Made by a program: the position numbers and the translations under genes. A stretch of DNA of 64,000 nucleotides from assembly GCF_003111665.1 (NCBI RefSeq), contig NZ_CP022188.1, forward strand, positions 806,001 to 870,000, read 5' to 3'. The notes under the pieces were generated by a model. The model did no database searches and was not told the DNA's origin. It saw only the letters and a list, made by a program, of their open reading frames with translations. This stretch comes from Parazoarcus communis (GTDB lineage: Bacteria; Pseudomonadota; Gammaproteobacteria; Burkholderiales; Rhodocyclaceae). Of this stretch, positions 60,080 through 64,000 are shown piece by piece (positions within the stretch are counted from its first letter, which is position 1; the number at the start of each line of letters is the position of its first letter).

Positions 60080-61563
60080 TGCGCCAACGCCGGGACAGGC
60101 TCGGCAGCGCCGTCGGCGTTACCGTCCGCAGCGGGATCATCTGCAGGATCGGCGACACGATCCGGGTCTGGCGGCGGGAACAAGTCATTGCCGGCGCTAT
60201 CGTCAGCCTCTTTCCGCGCGGCCTTGAGCTCCGCAGCGGGGTCGATCTCGACGCCCAGCCTGCCGGCAACAGATGCGATCATTGCCACGGCCGTCTCGCG
60301 GGTAATCAAGCCCTCGCCGAGCGCAGCAGCGCAGGCAATCACCACCTGCTGCAGCGCGCTGGCGTACTTTGTGGTGTCGCTGGCGGTCATCTCGGGGAAG
60401 ATCGCCTCCACCTGCAGACGCTCGTCATCCCAGTCCGGCTCGCTGGATTCGGCAATGATGCGCTGGCGGATCACATACCGGCCCACGCACTCCAGCATGT
60501 ATTTCAGAAAGCGCTGGCGCATGCTGAAGGTCTTGAACGTGGGCTCGCCCATGCTCTCGCCGGTCGCGCGGTTGACGTCGGCACCGCCGCCGAACCAATG
60601 CTCCGGGATGGTCGAACCACCGAGCACGTGGTTACGGAACAGGCGCGCGCCCTCGCTGGTGTCGCCCGCCTTGATGTCTGGGCTCTCGGCCCGCCACGTC
60701 TCGCCCTCGTTATGCACCCGCACCGCACCCGGCGCCGGGGCTTTGATGGTGCGCGCCTTGGCCTTGACTTCCTCTGGCGTGGCGCCGTTGAGCGTTACGT
60801 CCCAAACAAACGCGCGCAAAAAGTTGTAGCGCTCGATCTCGCCGAACAGAAACTGGTCGTAGGCATCCACCCAATCAGCCGGGGCGCGCAGGTCGCTGCG
60901 GCCGCGCCGGCTCACCGAGAGGTCATTCACGCAAAAGTAGAACGCGTCGCCGTCGGTAAAGGTCTGGCGGATCGCCTGGGTGCGCTCGGTGAACACGCTC
61001 TCGGGTCCATTCACGATCACGCGGTAACGCAGCGCGCGCCCCTTTCGGTCTTTCACGGTCACGATCCCGATCGGCTGCTCGGGGTTGTCCGGGTCGACCA
61101 CAACCGTGCGGATCAGCGCGGGGTCGAGATAGCCCAGGCGCACGTGGCCATCCACCTCATTCACGAACGTGGGCCACACCTGCTCGCCGAAGATCGCCAG
61201 CTCGCGCACCTTCTTCGTCAGCTTCACGTCCATCTGATTGATCGGGTCGTTCCAGAAGCGGGTGATCGTGTCCTGGTAGTCCTCACCCGCGCGCAGCTCC
61301 ACGCCCTCGCCGAGCATGTAGGCCAGCGGCAGCTCGATGATGCGGTTGGCCAGCAGGTTGGCGTCCCACAGGTAGAGCGCCGTCTCGCGCATGCGCTCCT
61401 GCGACAGCGGCGACAAGTCGCGCGAGCTGTCGCCACTGAGCCGGCGCCAGCCGTCCTCGTCATCCGGGTCAATCGTCGCGCCAGTGGCCTCGACCATGCG
61501 CACCAGGTCATCCTCTGATTCGCTGCCGAGCAGCCCGAAGGTGAGTTTGTTGAGAATGGACAT
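60076..61563 (-). CDS. phage portal protein
   Basis: A 495-residue portal, the dodecameric DNA channel at the capsid vertex. Typical elements: RETALYLWDANLLANRIIELPLAYMLGEGVELRAG, VRELAIFGEQVWPTFVNEVDGHVRLGYLDPALIRTVVVDPDNPEQPIGIVTVKD, a long helix region near FLFGEIERYNFLRAFVWDVTLNGATPEEV, and a disordered acidic Pro/Asp-rich C terminus (DLFPPPDPDRVADPADDPAADGNADG). It lies between terminase and MuF as expected. GGGAG lies eleven bases before the ATG. Confidence 0.85.
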   Translation of the reverse strand: MSILNKLTFGLLGSESEDDLVRMVEATGATIDPDDEDGWRRLSGDSSRDLSPLSQERMRETALYLWDANLLANRIIELPLAYMLGEGVELRAGEDYQDTITRFWNDPINQMDVKLTKKVRELAIFGEQVWPTFVNEVDGHVRLGYLDPALIRTVVVDPDNPEQPIGIVTVKDRKGRALRYRVIVNGPESVFTERTQAIRQTFTDGDAFYFCVNDLSVSRRGRSDLRAPADWVDAYDQFLFGEIERYNFLRAFVWDVTLNGATPEEVKAKARTIKAPAPGAVRVHNEGETWRAESPDIKAGDTSEGARLFRNHVLGGSTIPEHWFGGGADVNRATGESMGEPTFKTFSMRQRFLKYMLECVGRYVIRQRIIAESSEPDWDDERLQVEAIFPEMTASDTTKYASALQQVVIACAAALGEGLITRETAVAMIASVAGRLGVEIDPAAELKAARKEADDSAGNDLFPPPDPDRVADPADDPAADGNADGAAEPVPALAQ

Positions 61564-61587
61564 GCTGCTATCGCTCCCGCGCAGTGT

Positions 61588-61603
61588 TGTAACGCGTGTT
61601 ACA
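61588..61603. promoter_or_regulatory. palindrome TGTAAC-N4-GTTACA before portal gene
   Basis: Perfect 6+6 bp inverted repeat with a 4-nt spacer, 25 bp upstream of the portal start, in a 141-bp non-coding gap (61564-61704). Candidate operator or RNA hairpin; nothing else is recognised in that gap. Confidence 0.3.
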
Positions 61604-61704
61604 GAGGTGATAAGGGGCCTGCAGCCGATTCCGGCACCGTTCGGACACGCCGGGGCGGTTTTGGAGGCTGTAGGGGCTTAAATTGGCTTGCCGTGTTCTG
61701 ACGT

Positions 61705-62007
61705 TCAGCCGGGCCAGCCGGGAACGCGCCCAGGCACATCAATGTGGGTCCATACATCCGGATCGAACGTGACCATGCGCTGCCACGACCCGGCGTTGTA
61801 CCAACCTGGACACTCTCGATGTGGTAGCCACACCACCGCGATTGCGGGGCGTGGTCCGCGCTGGGGGCAGTCCGTGAATTGACTCGGATCAGAAACGCGG
61901 GGGTGCCCTGACACGCTGAACTCCTCGCGCTCGTCCCGGTAGTAGCTCTCAGCCGCGAGGATGAGTGTGCCGTCACGCGGCGCGGTGGATATCGGTTCCC
62001 ATTTCAT
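61705..62007 (-). CDS. small phage protein, DUF551-like
   Basis: A 100-residue protein starting MKWEPISTAPRDGTLILAAESYYRDEREEF and later CPQRGPRPAIAVVWLPHRECPGWYNAG. The W-xx-I-S-T-x-P-x-DGT start is that of small phage proteins of the DUF551 type. It lies between terminase and portal, separated by gaps, and is probably an insertion of an accessory (moron-like) gene. AGAGGATCAC precedes the ATG; the frame is open into the terminase gene but that extension is a shadow. Confidence 0.72.
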   Translation of the reverse strand: MKWEPISTAPRDGTLILAAESYYRDEREEFSVSGHPRVSDPSQFTDCPQRGPRPAIAVVWLPHRECPGWYNAGSWQRMVTFDPDVWTHIDVPGRVPGWPG

Positions 62008-62029
62008 TTTGTGATCCTCTGCTCGTCTA

Positions 62030-63616
62030 TCAATGGTGTCCAAGAAACCCGCCACGCCCGCCATTGCCTCGCCACCCGCCCGGTCGGCTGCTGCGGTACA
62101 GATCCGGCTCGGCTTCCACTGTCTCGCCCTCGGCCGGCTCTGCCTCGGCGCAGCTCGCTGCCCACGCCAGCAGGATGGCCACGCCGGCATCGCCGTGGCG
62201 CTGCTGGCCGTCGCTGCCCTTGCTGCGCACGTCCGGTATCAGGGGGATACCCTTCACCACCTGGAATGCGCGCAGGTCGTCGAGCACGTCGGCCGAGCGC
62301 GGCAGCAGGATGGTGCCGTCCTCAAACGCGGCCTTGAGCGGTGCGGTGTTATCGCGATACCAGGTCTGGCTGAGCATCACGCATTCAATGCGCGACGCGC
62401 CCCAGCGCTGCTGTGCTTTCTCTGCCAGGTATTGGCCGTTGCCGCGCGCGTCGAGCTTGCCCGAGCGCATTCGCGGCAGACGATCGCCGATGTAGAACAG
62501 TGCCTCGCGCTGCTGGTCGAACGGGCAGTTGGCCAGCTCGAGCAGGAAGGGGAATTTCCGCGTCATGTTGCGCTCGATCTGGAACGGGGCGATTGAAGTC
62601 AGGTCACCGGTACGGCCGAAGTCTTCGCCGAAGCCGCTGGTCAGATCCGGATCGAGCGCCAGCAGCAGCGGGAGCACATTGGCTTCGAGCCAGTCGCGCA
62701 TCTCGGCCGTGCGCTGCTCGTCGGACCACAGCACGAAGTTGTCGGCAGGCGGCTTCCAGCGCAGCACGGGGGCGTCGTACATCCTGGCTTCGATCAGCGC
62801 ACGGTTCAGCCAGGCGCCGCCCGAGTTTTTGGGGATGCAGTCCAGCTCCTCGCCCGCGTTGTCGCGGTACTGGGCGCGGATGTCTGCCACCCACTTGGCC
62901 TTGCCTTCCTCGGTAGGCTCTTTGCCGGTGCGCAAACACACGCGTTCGTACAGGCCATCGGTGACGGCATCGTCGAACGTCACCCGGTGCAGGGCATACG
63001 GCACCTTGCCTGCGCGGATGTCCTGGCACAGTTCGTTGAACGGGTTCTCGGCGCCGTCGTGGGTGCTGATCACATGCACCTCACCACCCCAGATCAGCAG
63101 CGCCATGGCGGCCTTGAGCAGCTCGCCCAGCGCGGTGTGGAACGCGGCCTCGTCGATGATCACCCGGCCCTGCTTACCGCGCAGGTTGCGCGGGCTGCTC
63201 GATAGCGCCGTGACGCGCCAGCCCGAGGCGAAGCGGATTGTGAAGGTCAGGATGCTCTGGCGCTCGTCGCCATCAATGAACACCTCTTCTCCCTCTTCGA
63301 TCTCGCCTGCGGCCAGCCCGTACATACGCGCCCAGTCCGCACAGTCGCGGATGAACTCCTCGGCCATGTCCTTCGTGTAGCCGATGTACCAGGCATCCAT
63401 GCCGCTGGTGGAGGCGGCGAGCAGCGCAGTGTCTGCCGCCTCGCCCCAGCTCAGACCGATCCGGCGCGACTTCTCCATCACCTTGACCTGCGTCTTGTCC
63501 GCGCACCAGCGCTGCTGGTACGGCAGCAGCGCCATGGGGGTGCGGGCCTCGCGGGGTTCCAGCGTATGGCCGACAGCGAGAGCAACGGTACTCTGGGCCG
63601 GCACCTGGTCATTCAT
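62030..63616 (-). CDS. phage terminase large subunit
   Basis: A 528-residue packaging motor. ATPase part: LLPYQQRWCADKTQVKVMEKSRRIGLSWGEA with the variant Walker A (EKSRRIGLS), GRVIIDEAAFH as Walker B with the catalytic Glu, and VISTHDGAENPF as coupling motif. The nuclease part contains ALDPDLTSGFGEDFGRTGDLTSIAPFQI. The sequence resembles the Mu gp28-type terminases. The Gly/Arg-rich C terminus follows an acidic AEPAEGETVEAEPD stretch. The ATG overlaps the previous stop as ATGA. No recognisable small terminase gene is immediately upstream. Confidence 0.88.
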   Translation of the reverse strand: MNDQVPAQSTVALAVGHTLEPREARTPMALLPYQQRWCADKTQVKVMEKSRRIGLSWGEAADTALLAASTSGMDAWYIGYTKDMAEEFIRDCADWARMYGLAAGEIEEGEEVFIDGDERQSILTFTIRFASGWRVTALSSSPRNLRGKQGRVIIDEAAFHTALGELLKAAMALLIWGGEVHVISTHDGAENPFNELCQDIRAGKVPYALHRVTFDDAVTDGLYERVCLRTGKEPTEEGKAKWVADIRAQYRDNAGEELDCIPKNSGGAWLNRALIEARMYDAPVLRWKPPADNFVLWSDEQRTAEMRDWLEANVLPLLLALDPDLTSGFGEDFGRTGDLTSIAPFQIERNMTRKFPFLLELANCPFDQQREALFYIGDRLPRMRSGKLDARGNGQYLAEKAQQRWGASRIECVMLSQTWYRDNTAPLKAAFEDGTILLPRSADVLDDLRAFQVVKGIPLIPDVRSKGSDGQQRHGDAGVAILLAWAASCAEAEPAEGETVEAEPDLYRSSRPGGWRGNGGRGGFLGHH

Positions 63617-63777
63617 TGCGGCCGATCCTCGTCGTCGAATCGCATGGATTCATGGTGCTCGACAGGGTCGTGGACGATGACGCCAAAGTCGTCGGCCGCG
63701 AGCCAGCGTCCACACACCACGCACCAGTACCCTTGCGTGGTTTCTTGCTGCGCTGATGCATCTGTTTGCGGGACCAT
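63613..63777 (-). CDS. small phage zinc-finger-like protein
   Basis: A 54-residue protein, MVPQTDASAQQETTQGYWCVVCGRWLAADDFGVIVHDPVEHHESM..., with CVVCG and a downstream HDPVEHH that could complete a metal site. The frame is open to 63906, but the upstream part overlaps the holin-like gene. The ATG at 63777 with GGAGAC upstream avoids this. The stop overlaps the terminase start as ATGA. Its position would suit a small terminase or packaging helper, but it is much too short for a normal small terminase. Confidence 0.6.
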   Translation of the reverse strand: MVPQTDASAQQETTQGYWCVVCGRWLAADDFGVIVHDPVEHHESMRFDDEDRPQ

Positions 63778-63805
63778 TTCAGCATCGTCTCCAGGCGGCT
63801 GCGCT

Positions 63806-63964
63806 TCACCGCTCGACAACCAAGGCGAGATAGGCACAGACAGCGCCGACACCGACGCAGAACAGCGCGAACTCTTGCGCATCTGGCCACGATAGGTGTG
63901 GCGCAACGATGATCGCTGCCACTACAAGGAAGAACCCCGTCATTACCGCGAAGATATTGCTCAT
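63806..63964 (-). CDS. small two-helix membrane protein (holin-like)
   Basis: A 52-residue protein: MSNIFAVMTGFFLVVAAIIV, a short polar turn with APHLSWPDAQE, then FALFCVGVGAVCAYLALVVER. Two membrane segments (about 4-21 and 31-49) separated by a polar loop, with a charged C terminus. This fits a small holin or antiholin of a lysis module placed before the terminase. The ATG overlaps the previous gene's stop as ATGA. It is too short to be found by usual length cut-offs. No family recognised. Confidence 0.6.
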   Translation of the reverse strand: MSNIFAVMTGFFLVVAAIIVAPHLSWPDAQEFALFCVGVGAVCAYLALVVER

Positions 63965-64000
63965 GACACCAGCACCCGCAGCAGCGGCCGGATAAATGCG
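63961..64000 (-). CDS. 3' end of an upstream prophage gene (partial)
   Basis: Twelve codons ending AFIRPLLRVLVS-stop, open to the right edge. The TGA overlaps the holin-like start as ATGA, the linkage used throughout this operon, which is the main reason to call it coding. Nothing can be said about function. Confidence 0.4.
   Translation of the reverse strand, partial: AFIRPLLRVLVS

Larger units (their letters stand above)
42933..64000 (-). mobile_element. prophage, late (head-tail) half, non-contractile tail type
   Basis: A continuous leftward gene array with phage order: holin-like, terminase, portal, MuF-like, protease-capsid, connector/completion, tail tube, frameshifted tail chaperone, tape measure, tip/fibre. 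Gene starts nearly always overlap the previous stop. The left boundary is somewhere in 42642-42932; the right end is outside the window. No sheath, baseplate J or spike genes are visible, so a siphovirus is favoured. Tail genes ending at the prophage edge, with no integrase in view, would fit a transposable (B3/D3112-like) layout, but this is not shown. All structural genes look intact. Confidence 0.92.

Noticed and set aside
42933..64000. Contractile-tail (Mu-like myovirus) assignment
   Set aside because: Terminase and MuF proteins recall Mu-type phages, but no sheath, baseplate or spike genes are present and the tail block has siphovirus order.

Overview
This high-GC window looks like the chromosome of a betaproteobacterium, most likely Rhodocyclales (Thauera/Azoarcus/Aromatoleum-like). 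The evidence is the gene content: Na+-NQR, PhaM, a one-polypeptide indolepyruvate:ferredoxin oxidoreductase-type enzyme, several beta-oxidation modules, and a branched-chain-type ABC transporter flanked by two acyl-CoA ligases. The genus is inferred, not proven. The first ~42.6 kb is host chromosome. The last ~21 kb is the late half of a siphovirus-type prophage that continues past the right edge.

Host part, left to right. 1-3278 (minus) is nqrA-nqrB-nqrC, the start of the Na+-translocating NADH:quinone reductase operon. 3542-9005 (minus) holds a thiolase, a FadN-type bifunctional beta-oxidation protein and the outer-membrane fatty-acid channel FadL. The 495-bp gap between the first two genes holds two inverted copies of a structured repeat with a conserved core and copy-specific palindromic arms. 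9092-16027 (minus) is a tightly coupled fatty-acid operon: PsrA-type TetR regulator, fadE, thiolase, fadJ-like gene, hotdog thioesterase. It is headed by a near-perfect sigma70 promoter with an overlapping AAAAC-N4-GTTTT operator. 16254-19464 holds small conserved genes, a candidate anti-Shine-Dalgarno sRNA, and a CobW-type GTPase. 19616-24735 (plus) encodes a D-lactate-dehydrogenase-type flavoprotein and the fused 2-oxoacid (indolepyruvate-type):ferredoxin oxidoreductase. Next come a membrane-anchored methyltransferase and an orphan ParA ATPase.

26552-32174 is a signalling cassette: a NarL-type regulator divergent from a TonB receptor, a periplasmic binding protein and a hybrid histidine kinase, with no ABC permease or ATPase beside them. 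PhaM and an alpha-methylacyl-CoA racemase-type CoA enzyme follow. 33990-42641 (minus) is one transport/activation operon: FadD-like ligase, LivG, LivH, LivM, periplasmic binding protein, LivF, PaaK-like ligase. It shares uniform GGAGACA-type ribosome-binding sites and has stable hairpins in three intercistronic gaps. Its likely job is uptake and CoA activation of an organic (perhaps aromatic or fatty) acid, feeding the beta-oxidation genes in the same window.

The prophage (about 42.9-64 kb, transcribed leftward) runs in the order holin-like protein, zinc-finger protein, terminase, portal, zinc-ribbon protein, MuF-like protein, fused protease-major capsid protein, small head proteins with an SGNH hydrolase inserted among them, connector and completion proteins, tail tube, tail chaperone with a programmed -1 frameshift, tape measure, and hub/tip/fibre proteins. 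Almost all junctions are ATGA or TGATG overlaps. No sheath or baseplate wedge genes are seen, so the tail is probably non-contractile. No integrase, tRNA, rRNA, insertion sequence or CRISPR array is visible in the window.
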